Assembly (NCBI GenBank): GCA_017859395.1
Contig: JAFMNE010000002.1
Location: forward strand, 82,804-118,510
Source of the DNA: Ilumatobacteraceae bacterium
Lineage (GTDB): Bacteria; Actinomycetota; Acidimicrobiia; Acidimicrobiales; Ilumatobacteraceae
Direction of reading: 5' to 3'
DNA length: 35,707 nt
Of the stretch, positions 23,787-32,278 are shown one piece after another. A model generated the notes under the pieces. That model was not told where the DNA came from and searched no databases. It saw only the letters and a program-made list of their open reading frames with translations. Positions within the stretch are counted from its first letter, which is position 1; each line of letters starts with the position of its first letter. The position numbers and the translations under genes are program-made.

Positions 23787-25349
23787 ATGGCTGAACTGCG
23801 TGACCCCGTGACCTTCTGCGACCTCGTTCTCACCGCACTGCGCCGCCATCGAGACAGAGAAGCTTTCCGGGCCGATGGCATCACCCTCACCAATGCCGAG
23901 GTTGAAGATGCTCTCTCGCGTTTCGTGGCGATGCTGTGGGATCGCGGTTTCGCATCGGGAGATGGCGTTGGTGTGCTGTCACCGAACAGGCCCGAGGTGT
24001 TCTGGGTGCAGACCGCGCCACTGTTCGCGGGCGGGCGGTACACGGCCCTGCACCCGCTGGGCTCGCTTGACGATCACCGTTATGCCTGCAACGAAGCTGA
24101 ACTGCGCTATCTCTTCGTTGACCCGGCATATGCAGAGCGTGGCCGCGAACTCCTCGACATTTGCCCGAGTGTGGAGGCCGTCTTCTCGTTCGGGGAGGCC
24201 GAGGGTTTGGTCGATCTTGGCGAGGTACTCGCCGATGTCGACCCGGTCGAGTTGCGCTACGGCATGCGCGACCCCGGCGATCTGGCCTGGCTGTTGTACA
24301 CCGGTGGCACCACCGGCGTACCGAAAGCCGCGATGCTGCCCGAACGTGCTGTGGCCCAAACAGTGTTCTCGGTGTCGCTCGGATGGGACCTTCCACTTGA
24401 TCGCCGCTATCTCGCTGTCGCGCCTATCTCTCATGCCGCCGGCATGCTGATCGTGCCGAGCCTGATCACCGGTGGGTCGGTGACGTTGCTGCGCGGGTTC
24501 GACCCGGCGGCGTGGCTTGCGGCGATCCCGCGGGACAAGATCACTCTGTCGTTGCTGGTGCCGACGATGATCTACGCCGTGCTCGATCATCCAGATCTGG
24601 CCACGACCGACCTGTCGAGCCTTGAGACCATCATGTACGGCGCATCGCCGATGTCACCGACTCGCCTCGCCGAGGGCATTGGCCGGATTGGCCCGGTCTT
24701 CGCCCAGCTCTACGGCCAGACCGAGTGTGCGGGGTTGACCACGTCGATGTCACGTGCAGATCACCATGCCGGCGATCCGGTGCGCCTGGCATCATGCGGA
24801 TTAGCGATGCCGGGGGTCCGAGTTGCCATCCTCGATGATGACGGCAATGACTGCGCAGTGGGCGAGCCGGGCGAGGTCTGTGTGCAGGGTGCGTCGGTGA
24901 TGGACGGATATTGGCGTCAGCCCGAACTGACGGCAGAGACCATCGTCGACGGCTGGTTACGCACCGGCGATATCGGTGTGTGTGGTGACGACGGGTTCAT
25001 CACCTTGGTCGATCGGAAGAAAGACATGATCGTGTCCGGCGGTTTCAACGTCTTCCCTCGAGAGATTGAAGATGTATTGAGCACCCATGCCGCGGTGTCA
25101 TCGGTGGCGGTCATCGGCGTACCCGACGAGAAATGGGGTGAGGCGGTGACTGCCCTGGTGGTGTTGCGGCCCGGAGCAACGGTGGAGGCGGATGAGCTAC
25201 GAGAGCTGGTCCGCGATCGCAAGGGGGCGATTTACACGCCAAAGACGGTCGAGTTCGTCGAGGCGTTGCCGTTGACCGCGGTCGGCAAGCCCGACAAGAA
25301 GGTGCTGCGCGCGGCGTACTGGGCGGACGCCGGGCGGGCGGTGAACTGA
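23787..25349 (+). CDS. AMP-dependent acyl-CoA synthetase/ligase
   Basis: A 520-residue member of the ANL superfamily, which activates a carboxylic acid to acyl-AMP and then acyl-CoA. Core motifs are complete: LLYTGGTTGVPKAAML (about 168-183, ATP phosphate loop), YGQTECAG (about 311), GWLRTGDIGVCGDDGFITLVDRKKDMIVSGGFNVFPREIE (about 390-430, including the hinge) and the C-terminal catalytic lysine in AVGKPDKKVLR. The size and the FNVFPREIE sequence resemble medium/long-chain or aromatic acyl-CoA ligases; the substrate cannot be told. It has its own TANNNT promoter. It precedes the liv operon by 106 bases with a separate promoter between them, so a functional link is not implied. Confidence 0.93.
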   Translation: MAELRDPVTFCDLVLTALRRHRDREAFRADGITLTNAEVEDALSRFVAMLWDRGFASGDGVGVLSPNRPEVFWVQTAPLFAGGRYTALHPLGSLDDHRYACNEAELRYLFVDPAYAERGRELLDICPSVEAVFSFGEAEGLVDLGEVLADVDPVELRYGMRDPGDLAWLLYTGGTTGVPKAAMLPERAVAQTVFSVSLGWDLPLDRRYLAVAPISHAAGMLIVPSLITGGSVTLLRGFDPAAWLAAIPRDKITLSLLVPTMIYAVLDHPDLATTDLSSLETIMYGASPMSPTRLAEGIGRIGPVFAQLYGQTECAGLTTSMSRADHHAGDPVRLASCGLAMPGVRVAILDDDGNDCAVGEPGEVCVQGASVMDGYWRQPELTAETIVDGWLRTGDIGVCGDDGFITLVDRKKDMIVSGGFNVFPREIEDVLSTHAAVSSVAVIGVPDEKWGEAVTALVVLRPGATVEADELRELVRDRKGAIYTPKTVEFVEALPLTAVGKPDKKVLRAAYWADAGRAVN

Positions 25350-25400
25350 TTCGACTGCGAATGTCGTTGGTCAAATTTCGTATCAGCGTTATCGAGCGTG

Positions 25401-25430
25401 TAATAATGGTCACAGCCGGCGCAAGCCGGC
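25401..25430 (+). promoter_or_regulatory. liv operon -10 region and GNRA-loop hairpin
   Basis: TAATAAT (25401-25407) is the most AT-rich -10 candidate in the area and lies about 50 bases before livG. Just after it, GCCGGC (25415-25420), GCAA, GCCGGC (25425-25430) forms a six-base stem with a GNRA-type tetraloop near the mRNA 5' end, which could stabilise the transcript. The -35 is weak. Confidence 0.5.
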
Positions 25431-25455
25431 GTTTCCACAGGGGGGGAGGAAACGA

Positions 25456-26223
25456 ATGTCACTTCTTGAAGTTTCCGACATCGTCGTCCGGTTCGGCGGT
25501 GTCACGGCGCTGGACGAGGCGTCGTTCACGATCGACGAGGGGCAAATCTGTGGGCTCATCGGCCCGAACGGCGCGGGCAAGACGACCCTGTTCAACGTGA
25601 TCAGCCGTCTGTACACCGCCGACAGTGGCTCCGTTCGCTTTGGTGAACACGATGTGTTGGCCACACCGCCGCACAAGATCGCTGGTATCGGTATCGCTCG
25701 TACATTCCAGAATCTCGGTCTCTTCCCGACCAACACCGTGTTGCAGAACGTGATGATCGGCGCCCATCACCGCACGAAGACCGAGTTCCTCCAAGCCATG
25801 TTCCGCACCCCGGCCGCGCGTCGAGAAGAGCGTGAAACCCGCGAACTCGCGATCGAGATCCTGAACGATCTGAATTTGGCGCATGTGGCGAACTCGCCGG
25901 CTGCGGGTCTGCCCTACGGCACGCTGAAACGGATTGAGCTCGCCCGTGCAGTCGCCGCCGATTCCAAACTGCTCATGCTCGACGAGCCCGCCAGCGGGTT
26001 GACGCACTCCGAGGTGGAAGAACTCGGTGAGACGATCCGGCTGTTGCGTGACCGCTACGACCTCACCGTGCTCCTCGTCGAACACCACATGGCGATGGTT
26101 ATGAGCGTCTCCGACAAGGTCGTGGCCCTCGACTTCGGGCGCAAGATCGCCGAGGGCACGCCGTCGGAAGTGCAGAACGACCCGGCCGTCATCGAGGCCT
26201 ACCTGGGGGTGGAGGCATCATGA
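25456..26223 (+). CDS. livG: branched-chain amino acid ABC transporter, ATPase LivG
   Basis: One of two cytoplasmic ATPases of a HAAT-family importer, 255 residues. Walker A is GPNGAGKT (36-43), the signature region is LPYGTLKRIELARAVA (a form typical of LivG), Walker B is LLMLDEP (about 172-178), and the switch histidine is in LLVEHHM. The C-terminus GTPSEVQNDPAVIEAYLG is characteristic of LivG. GGAGGA (25445-25450) lies five bases before the ATG. It is the first gene of a five-gene operon in the order G, F, H, M, K. The stop overlaps livF (ATGA). Substrates of this family include leucine, isoleucine, valine, and in other members amides or urea. Confidence 0.95.
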   Translation: MSLLEVSDIVVRFGGVTALDEASFTIDEGQICGLIGPNGAGKTTLFNVISRLYTADSGSVRFGEHDVLATPPHKIAGIGIARTFQNLGLFPTNTVLQNVMIGAHHRTKTEFLQAMFRTPAARREERETRELAIEILNDLNLAHVANSPAAGLPYGTLKRIELARAVAADSKLLMLDEPASGLTHSEVEELGETIRLLRDRYDLTVLLVEHHMAMVMSVSDKVVALDFGRKIAEGTPSEVQNDPAVIEAYLGVEAS

Positions 26224-26930
26224 GTCTTCTCGAAGTCAACAACCTCGTCGCCGGCTACGGCATGGTCCAGGTGCTGAACGGCATCTCACTGTCGGTGGAG
26301 GACGGCGAAGTTGCCGTCGTGCTGGGAGCCAATGGCGCCGGCAAGACCACCACGCTGCGAGCGCTCACCGGCATGATCAAGACGTCGGGGAGTGTGCTGT
26401 TCGAGGGTGAAGAGATGGTCGGCAAGAAGACCGACCAGATTGTGCGGCGTCGAATCGCACACGTCCCACAGGGTCGCGGCACCGTTGCCCAGATGGACGT
26501 CGACGAAAACCTGGACCTCGGTGCGTACATCCGCACCGACAAAGCAGGGATTGCAGCCGACAAGCAGAAGATGTTCGAGCTGTTTCCCCGGCTCGCCGAG
26601 CGGCGCAAGCAGTCGGCCGGCAGCTTGTCTGGCGGCGAACAGCAGATGCTCGCGATCGCCCGCGCGCTGATGATGTCACCACGACTGCTACTGCTCGACG
26701 AACCGTCGCTCGGCTTGGCACCGTTAATCATCCGCAGCGTGTTCGACACATTGCGGCAGATCAACACTGAGTTCGGCACCACGATGCTCGTCGTGGAACA
26801 GAATGCGAACTTGGCACTGAGCATTGCCAAGACTGCGTTCGTGCTCGAGACCGGCGACATCGTCGCTGGCGGATCGGCAGAGCAGATCGCTGCCGACGAC
26901 ACCATTCGCAAGGCCTATCTGGGAATCTGA
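26220..26930 (+). CDS. livF: branched-chain amino acid ABC transporter, ATPase LivF
   Basis: Second ATPase of the importer, 236 residues. Walker A GANGAGKT (36-43), signature LSGGEQQMLAIARALM, Walker B LLLLDEPSLGLAP and switch VVEQNANLAL are all intact. PQGRGTVAQMDVDENL matches the LivF Q-loop (usually PEGR). It overlaps livG by four bases and is followed by livH after ten bases. It should pair with LivG at the inner face of the membrane to drive import. Confidence 0.95.
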   Translation: MSLLEVNNLVAGYGMVQVLNGISLSVEDGEVAVVLGANGAGKTTTLRALTGMIKTSGSVLFEGEEMVGKKTDQIVRRRIAHVPQGRGTVAQMDVDENLDLGAYIRTDKAGIAADKQKMFELFPRLAERRKQSAGSLSGGEQQMLAIARALMMSPRLLLLDEPSLGLAPLIIRSVFDTLRQINTEFGTTMLVVEQNANLALSIAKTAFVLETGDIVAGGSAEQIAADDTIRKAYLGI

Positions 26931-26940
26931 GGGGGCACCC

Positions 26941-27822
26941 ATGACCAAGTTCTTCCAACTCGTCATTGCCGGTATCGAAATCGGTTCCATCTACGCGCTC
27001 GTCGCTTTGGCGATCGTGATCATCTACGCATCCACCGGGCTCAAGAACCTTGCACAGGGTGAGATGGCCATGTTCTCGGCCTTCATCGCATACCAGTTCC
27101 ACGCCTGGGGGCTCGGCATCTGGCTCGCGCTGATCTTGGCGATCCTCACCACCTTCGTACTTGGTATGGGGGTTCAGCAGGTCGTCCTTAAACCGGTGCA
27201 GGACTCATCACTGCTCACCGTGGTCATCGTGACGCTCGGGCTGTTCCTCGGGCTGAATAGTGTTGCAGGGTTCATCTGGGGGTACATGATGCTGGCCTTC
27301 CCGGCCATCTTCCCGGAGGGGGCCCTTGAAATCGGGTCCGTCGACATCAGCTATGCAGCAATTGGTGTATTCGCTGTGCTGCTGGCCTGCGCGGGTGCCC
27401 TCTTCGCGCTGTTCCAGTTCACGAAAATTGGTCTTGCCATGCGCGCCGTGGCCTACAACAAAGAGACGTCGATGCTCGTCGGGGTGCAGGTGAACCGCGT
27501 CATCATGGTGGGCTTCGGCCTCGCTGCCTCGCTGGGAGCTGTGGGGGGCATCTTCGCCGCGCCAAAGTTGTTCCTCGACCCGTTCATGATGCTGACCGTG
27601 CTGATCTATGCCCTAGCGTCTGCTGCTTTCGGCGGTCTTGACTCGCCGTTGGGTGCCGTGATCGCAGGGCTGTTCATCGGGGTTATTGAGAACCTGGCCG
27701 GTGGCTACATCGGCTTCATCGGGTCCGACCTGAAGATTGTGGTGCCGCTGGTGATCATCCTTGGCACGTTGCTGTTCCGTCCGCAAGGCCTGCTCGGCCG
27801 CAAGTACATCCCGCGGGTGTGA
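26941..27822 (+). CDS. livH: branched-chain amino acid ABC transporter, permease LivH
   Basis: Integral membrane permease of 293 residues with about eight hydrophobic segments. The N-terminus GIEIGSIYALVALAIVIIY, GLKNLAQGEMAMFSAF, MRAVAYNKETSMLVGVQVNRV (the cytoplasmic coupling loop) and LDSPLGAVIAGLFIGVIENL are typical of LivH. I prefer ATG 26941 to longer in-frame starts inside livF because the family begins here and a G-rich stretch precedes it. Together with LivM it forms the channel. Confidence 0.94.
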   Translation: MTKFFQLVIAGIEIGSIYALVALAIVIIYASTGLKNLAQGEMAMFSAFIAYQFHAWGLGIWLALILAILTTFVLGMGVQQVVLKPVQDSSLLTVVIVTLGLFLGLNSVAGFIWGYMMLAFPAIFPEGALEIGSVDISYAAIGVFAVLLACAGALFALFQFTKIGLAMRAVAYNKETSMLVGVQVNRVIMVGFGLAASLGAVGGIFAAPKLFLDPFMMLTVLIYALASAAFGGLDSPLGAVIAGLFIGVIENLAGGYIGFIGSDLKIVVPLVIILGTLLFRPQGLLGRKYIPRV

Positions 27823-27824
27823 TC

Positions 27825-27884
27825 ATGAATCGCACACCACAGAACGTCACTATCGCGACATCGGCTGAAGGGGGAGTCATCTGA
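27825..27884 (+). other. possible 19-residue ORF bridging livH and livM
   Basis: An ATG two bases after the livH stop opens a frame encoding MNRTPQNVTIATSAEGGVI that fills the 61-base gap and ends in a TGA overlapping the livM ATG (TGATG, one shared base). The livM ribosome binding site GGGGGAG lies inside it. It may serve only to carry ribosomes across the gap. I see no family match. Confidence 0.35.
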
Positions 27885-28888
27885 TGGCAAATACAACGAT
27901 TACTCGTGGAACATCGCAGTACCGCTCAATTGTGACCGTGGGGTTCGCCTTACTAGGGCTCGTGGTCATCCTTTTACCATTCGTCCTGTCGGGATTCCGG
28001 ACATTTCAGTTCACCATGGCTCTGCTGTGGGCACTCGGCGTGCTGTCGTTGAACATGCTGACCGGATGGAGCGGACAAATCTCGCTCGGGCACAGCGCTC
28101 TGTTCGGCCTTGGTTCTTATACCACGTGCATTCTGGTGGGGACGTACGACTGGAATCCGTTACTCACAATTCCCGTAGCCGCATTGGTGACGTTCATCTT
28201 CGGCATCATGATCGGTATCCCCGCACTGCGACTCGCGGGTCTGTATCTGGCTCTGATGACGTTGGCGATTGGGGTGGCCTTCACCCCCGTGATTCGGCGC
28301 TTTAAGGAGCACACCGGCGGGTCGATGGGTATCAGCATCAAGAAAAAGGTGTTCCCGGAAGAAATCTTGGGACTCAACCTTGACCAGTACTTGTATTTCC
28401 TGGTGGTCATTTTCGCGGTGGTCATGTTCGCCCTGGCACGCAACCTGCTCAAGAGTCGCGTCGGGCGGGCCATTACGGCCATGCGTGATAACGAGATCCC
28501 AGCCCAGACCATGGGAATCTACCCAGCGCGCTACAAGACGTTGATCTTTGCCACCAGTTCGATGTTCGCCGGTATTGCGGGGGCGTTGTACGCGTTCGTC
28601 ATCCGGTTCTCGGCACCGTACTCATTCACCCTCACCTTGGCGATCTTCTTCCTTGCTGGGTTGGTCGTGGGGGGTATCGGCACGCTCGCCGGCGCAGTCC
28701 TCGGTGGATTGTTCATTCAGTTCGTGCCGTACTACGCCGAGGAAATCAACCAGGGCTTGGCGGGCATGGTGTTCGGCATCATCATCATCATCATCATGGT
28801 GTCCGCCCCAACCGGGGTGCTGGGACTCATCAAGAAGTTGCGTGCACGCGTTGTGACCGTTACTGATCCATCGGTTGTGCGACACTAG
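27884..28888 (+). CDS. livM: branched-chain amino acid ABC transporter, permease LivM
   Basis: Second permease, 334 residues with eight or more hydrophobic segments. LNMLTGWSGQISLGHSALFGLGSYT (about 48-72) and GLYLALMTLAIGVAF are family hallmarks, and the coupling loop GRAITAMRDNEIPAQTMGIYPARYK (about 193-217) matches LivM. GGGGGAG (27870-27876) lies seven bases before the ATG. Near the C-terminus six ATC codons in a row (28778-28795) encode part of a hydrophobic helix, a small repeat that could slip in replication but is in frame. Confidence 0.94.
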   Translation: MANTTITRGTSQYRSIVTVGFALLGLVVILLPFVLSGFRTFQFTMALLWALGVLSLNMLTGWSGQISLGHSALFGLGSYTTCILVGTYDWNPLLTIPVAALVTFIFGIMIGIPALRLAGLYLALMTLAIGVAFTPVIRRFKEHTGGSMGISIKKKVFPEEILGLNLDQYLYFLVVIFAVVMFALARNLLKSRVGRAITAMRDNEIPAQTMGIYPARYKTLIFATSSMFAGIAGALYAFVIRFSAPYSFTLTLAIFFLAGLVVGGIGTLAGAVLGGLFIQFVPYYAEEINQGLAGMVFGIIIIIIMVSAPTGVLGLIKKLRARVVTVTDPSVVRH

Positions 28889-28939
28889 GAGTGTGAGGCG
28901 GTGCCGATGGCGTCGTCGCAGCAGCGAGAATTAAGTTCT

Positions 28940-28976
28940 TCGCCGAATGTCTCGGCGAGATATGCCCCTCGGGGCA
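28940..28976 (+). repeat. two hairpins between livM and livK
   Basis: TCGCCGA (28940-28946) pairs with TCGGCGA (28952-28958) across five bases, and TGCCC (28963-28967) pairs with GGGCA (28972-28976) across CTCG. Neither has a T tract. Placed before the binding-protein gene, they may protect the livK message or attenuate read-through, giving different amounts of LivK and the membrane parts. TAAGTT (28932-28937) could alternatively be a separate livK -10. Confidence 0.5.
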
Positions 28977-29004
28977 CCCGACAACAACAGGGGGAAGGAA
29001 CCAC

Positions 29005-30342
29005 ATGAGGAAGACCACCACACGGCGTTTCGGCGCTGCGGCGCTGGCACTCTCACTCGTGGCCGCAGCTTGCGGTGGCGACGATGAGGCAGACGCTCCA
29101 GCACCGGCACCAGCAGAGGAGCCAGCAGAGGCTCCAGCAGAGGAGACCGGTCCCGGCGGTTATGTCTGGGACGGCACCACTGATGACGGAATCACCGACG
29201 ACACACTCCTGATCGGCAGCAGCGGCCCGCTGTCAGGCCCGGCCTCGGCCTACAGCCCGATCACCCAGGGTGTCGGCGTCTGTGCCGACTACATCAATGG
29301 CGAGTTCGGTGGTGTCACCATGCTCGACGGCAAGACCCGCCAGATCGAGGTCGAAATCCTCGACGACGGCTACTCGCCCGAGCAGACGGTGGAGAACATT
29401 CGTCGCCTCCACGAGCAGGTCGGCGTGTTCGCCACCGTGAACGTGCTGGGTACGCCCACCAATACCGCGATCGTCGACATCGTCGAGGACAACGAGGTGC
29501 CGAACATCTTGGTGGCCACGGGCGCCACGCGCTGGGGTCGTGACTTCGCCTCCGGCGATTACGCCTACACCATGGGCTGGCAGCCTGCCTACCAGACCGA
29601 GGGCAAGATCTACGCCGCCTACATCGCGGACAACTTCCCAGGTTCGACTGTGGCGATTCTGCAGCAGAACGACGACTACGGCGACGACTACGTCTCTGGT
29701 TTCGAGATGGGCATTGAGGGTACCGACATCGAGATTATTGCTGTCGAAACCTACGCCTCTGGCGACCCTGATGTGTCACAGCAGATGATCTCGCTGGCTG
29801 ACTCCGGTGCCGACATCTTCTTCAACGTGACAACGCCGAAGTATGCCGCTCAGGCCATGGTGTCCATTGGCAGCCTCGACTGGGATCCGATCCAGTTCCT
29901 GAACAGCGTCTCCAACTCGACCGGCACGGTGCTCATCCCGGCCGCCGAGGGTGGTGGCGCCGTTGAAGGCGTGTACACCGCGAAGTGGGCAGCCGATCCG
30001 ACCGACCCGGCGCTTGCCGACGATCCGGCCATGATTGAGTACCGCGATATGTGGGCCAAGTACAGCGACCTGAACACCGACGACGCGTTCGCGTTCTTCG
30101 CGTGGAACAGCTGCATGGCGCAGAAGGAGATCTTCAACAACATCTACCCGACGCGTGCCAGCTTGCTGGCCACTGTCGGCAACATGGACGAGATCAACAT
30201 CGAAGTGCCACTCGTGTACGCCGAGAACGTGTCCACCAGCATCGGCACCGGTGACGGCTGGCCTCTCGAGGCCATGCAGGTTGAGCAGTACAACGGTGGT
30301 GTCTGGGAGAAGCAGGGCGCCGTCGTCGACGTCGACTTCTGA
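29005..30342 (+). CDS. livK: branched-chain amino acid ABC transporter, substrate-binding lipoprotein
   Basis: Extracytoplasmic receptor of the importer, 445 residues. The N-terminus is a lipoprotein signal: positively charged MRKTTTRRFG, hydrophobic AAALALSLVAAA, and lipidation Cys23. An acidic Ala/Pro/Glu linker (about 25-50) would lift the domain from the membrane. The rest is a periplasmic-binding-protein type 1 (Leu/Ile/Val) fold: DDTLLIGSSGPLSGPASAY (about 65-85), ILDDGYSPEQTVENIRRL, and ILQQNDDYGDDYVSGFEMG in the second lobe. It is longer than E. coli LivK, as is usual in actinobacteria. GGGGGAAGGA lies just before the ATG. It is last in the operon and followed by a terminator. Confidence 0.94.
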   Translation: MRKTTTRRFGAAALALSLVAAACGGDDEADAPAPAPAEEPAEAPAEETGPGGYVWDGTTDDGITDDTLLIGSSGPLSGPASAYSPITQGVGVCADYINGEFGGVTMLDGKTRQIEVEILDDGYSPEQTVENIRRLHEQVGVFATVNVLGTPTNTAIVDIVEDNEVPNILVATGATRWGRDFASGDYAYTMGWQPAYQTEGKIYAAYIADNFPGSTVAILQQNDDYGDDYVSGFEMGIEGTDIEIIAVETYASGDPDVSQQMISLADSGADIFFNVTTPKYAAQAMVSIGSLDWDPIQFLNSVSNSTGTVLIPAAEGGGAVEGVYTAKWAADPTDPALADDPAMIEYRDMWAKYSDLNTDDAFAFFAWNSCMAQKEIFNNIYPTRASLLATVGNMDEINIEVPLVYAENVSTSIGTGDGWPLEAMQVEQYNGGVWEKQGAVVDVDF

Positions 30343-30372
30343 TCCACTAACGATCAACGTCTGACCTGAACG

Positions 30373-30415
30373 AACGGGTCGGGCCCTCACCTATGGGTGT
30401 GGGGCTCGGCCCGTT
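30373..30415 (+). terminator. intrinsic terminator of the liv operon
   Basis: AACGGG at 30373-30378 pairs with CCCGTT at 30410-30415. The stem continues inward through GGGCCC/GGGGCT-type pairs with wobbles and one bulge to a CACC/GGTG tip, and TTGTC follows. It lies 30 bases after livK in a 164-base gap before the convergent galE. Nothing else is recognised in that gap. Confidence 0.75.
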
Positions 30416-30506
30416 TGTCATGTGCCGGCCCGAATATCGAGGACAGGGCTAGTTACGTGACCACGTCTCACAGGTCACCTGCCGCGCACGTCGGCGAATA
30501 GGTGGT

Positions 30507-31475
30507 TCAGACAGTGGAGGAGTGCCAGGCGTACGCAGAGGTGATGATCTCGTCGAGGCTGCGAGTTGCGCGCCAACCGAGTCGTTCGGCAGCGAGGCGC
30601 ACATCGGCATAGACCGCGGCCGGATCTCCAGCCCGACGTCCCACCACATCATGGGGAACGGGGCGCCCGGCCACCGCTTCGGTCAGCGTCAATATCTCGC
30701 GCACCGATGAACCGATGCCGGTGCCCAAATTGACGCACAGGCTTCCGCGGTCGGCAAGTAGGTGCTCGACGGCGGCGACATGGGCCACAGCGAGGTCCTC
30801 GACGTGGATGTAGTCGCGCACTCCCGTGCCGTCTGGTGTTGGGTAATCGTCGCCAAACACCTGTACCGGTCCAGACGCGCCAAGGGCAGCTTTCATGACC
30901 AATGGCACAAGGTTTGTGGTCACCGACCAGTCCTCGCCGATCACCCTGTCGCTGCTGGCTCCCGCGGCATTGAAATACCGCAGGCTCACCGATGAGATGT
31001 CATGAGTGACCCCGTACCAGGAGATGATCTTCTCCATCTGAGCTTTGGACTCGGCGTACACATTCTCGGGATGCAACGGAGCGGACTCGGTGACCGGGAC
31101 GACATCTGGTGTGCCATAGACCGAGGCCGATGATGAGAACACGATGCGCGACACGTCGGCCGCAGCCATTGCCTCCACCAGGTGTACCGTCCCCGCCACG
31201 TTGTTGTCCCAGTAGAGGCCCGGGGACGTCATCGATTCACCCACGCTCTTGTAGGCCGCGAAGTGGACGACCGCCTGCACGTTGTAGTTACGGCACGTGG
31301 CGATGACGAGGTCACGGTCGGCAATCGATCCGACGACGAGGTCGGCGCCGAGCAGGGCATCGGCGCGACCACGCTCGAGTGAATCGAGCACCACCACATT
31401 GTGGCCGGCACCGCGCAGAGCCCTCACCGTGTGCGATCCGATATACCCCGCACCTCCGGTGACCAGAATCGTCAT
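30507..31475 (-). CDS. galE: UDP-glucose 4-epimerase
   Basis: A 322-residue extended short-chain dehydrogenase that interconverts UDP-glucose and UDP-galactose, or the N-acetyl forms. The NAD site GGAGYIGSH is at 7-15, the catalytic Tyr-x3-Lys is in YAESKAQMEKI (about 148-158) after FSSSASVYGTPD, and RYFNAAGASSD, DYPTPDGTGVRDYIHVEDLA and RAGDPAAVYAD are GalE hallmarks. ATG 31475 is chosen because TACCGT lies seven bases upstream and family proteins begin MxxLVTGGAGYIG; a GTG at 31484 would fall within the promoter box. It is divergent from the glycosyltransferase cluster, for which it probably supplies UDP-galactose. Confidence 0.95.
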   Translation of the reverse strand: MTILVTGGAGYIGSHTVRALRGAGHNVVVLDSLERGRADALLGADLVVGSIADRDLVIATCRNYNVQAVVHFAAYKSVGESMTSPGLYWDNNVAGTVHLVEAMAAADVSRIVFSSSASVYGTPDVVPVTESAPLHPENVYAESKAQMEKIISWYGVTHDISSVSLRYFNAAGASSDRVIGEDWSVTTNLVPLVMKAALGASGPVQVFGDDYPTPDGTGVRDYIHVEDLAVAHVAAVEHLLADRGSLCVNLGTGIGSSVREILTLTEAVAGRPVPHDVVGRRAGDPAAVYADVRLAAERLGWRATRSLDEIITSAYAWHSSTV

Positions 31476-31482
31476 GGCCAAC

Positions 31483-31488
31483 ACGGTA
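31483..31488 (-). promoter_or_regulatory. -10 box of leaderless galE
   Basis: Read on the minus strand, TACCGT is followed by seven bases and ATG 31475. On the plus strand TACGCT (31501-31506) could serve the divergent glycosyltransferase gene with a 25-base leader. Confidence 0.55.
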
Positions 31489-31537
31489 TCTGTCGGGGCG
31501 TACGCTGAGGGAGTGGCACAGGGGGGATCGCGTCAGC

Positions 31538-32269
31538 ATGTGGGATGACATGAGCGTTGCAGTTGTCCTGCCGACGTACAACGAGGCGGGGTCCATCGCG
31601 GACTGCATTCGTCGGTTCGAGGCAACCGGTTGGGTCGATGAGGTCGTGGTGGTGAACAACAATGCGCATCCGGACACCTCACCTGCGGTCGCAACGACCG
31701 GCGCGCGCGAGGTCTTCGAATCGGTGCAGGGCTACGGCGCGGCAATTCGTCGAGGCCTGAAAGAAACCGCTACCGCTGATCTCGTCTGCATCTGTGAGCC
31801 TGACGGCACATTCGACCCGGAGGACATCGCGAAGCTGTTGCCGTATATCGCCGATGTCGATGTGGTCTTCGGCACCCGCACCGTGCACGAGTTCATCTTG
31901 ACCGGAGCCAACATGGGATGGTGGCTGCGGTGGGGCAATTGGGCGGTCGCGAAGCTCACCGAACTGCTCTTCAACACCGGGTGGTTGTCCGATGTCGGTT
32001 GCACGTTCCGCGTCTTGCGCCGGTCGGCAATCGATCGGCTCGGTGACGACTACGCCGGGAATGGCTCCTCGTTCGGATACGAGATGATGCTGAGAGTGAT
32101 CGAGGCCAACCTCCGGTTCGTGCAGGTTCCAGTGAACTACCGTGAACGGGTCGGTACCAGCTCGGTCACAGGCAGCACCTGGACCGCGGTTGGTCTGGGA
32201 GCAGAGATGGCCGGCATGTGCCTGACCGCACGGGTGCGTGGCACGAATGCGCTCCGGCCGCGCGACTAG
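31538..32269 (+). CDS. family 2 glycosyltransferase (polyprenol-phosphate sugar transferase type)
   Basis: A 243-residue GT2 with a GT-A fold, close to dolichyl/polyprenyl-phosphate sugar transferases. AVVLPTYNEAGSIADCI begins the nucleotide site, VDEVVVVNNN forms the second strand, GYGAAIRRGL follows, and the metal-binding DxD region reads CEPDGTFDPEDI. GTRTVHEFI and GCTFRVLRRSAID are typical of undecaprenyl-phosphate type enzymes. There is no C-terminal membrane pair, so it is probably a peripheral cytoplasmic enzyme. The start is uncertain between ATG 31538 and ATG 31550; a GGGGGG run lies 11 bases before the first. Its stop TAG forms part of the promoter of the next gene. Confidence 0.88.
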   Translation: MWDDMSVAVVLPTYNEAGSIADCIRRFEATGWVDEVVVVNNNAHPDTSPAVATTGAREVFESVQGYGAAIRRGLKETATADLVCICEPDGTFDPEDIAKLLPYIADVDVVFGTRTVHEFILTGANMGWWLRWGNWAVAKLTELLFNTGWLSDVGCTFRVLRRSAIDRLGDDYAGNGSSFGYEMMLRVIEANLRFVQVPVNYRERVGTSSVTGSTWTAVGLGAEMAGMCLTARVRGTNALRPRD

Positions 32270-32272
32270 TCT
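32267..32272 (+). promoter_or_regulatory. -10 box overlapping the upstream stop codon
   Basis: TAGTCT begins at the TAG stop of the GT2 gene and is followed by exactly six bases and GTG 32279. It would let the downstream genes be transcribed separately and leaderlessly. Confidence 0.5.
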
Positions 32273-32278
32273 TCGATC

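Noticed and set aside
23485-23790. Integration site at the tRNA pair
   Set aside because: No integrase gene, direct repeat of the tRNA 3' end or change in composition is visible next to the tRNAs.
28778-28795. Six ATC triplets as a phase-variation repeat
   Set aside because: Slippage of a three-base unit would keep the frame and only change the number of Ile residues in a membrane helix; there is no on/off effect.
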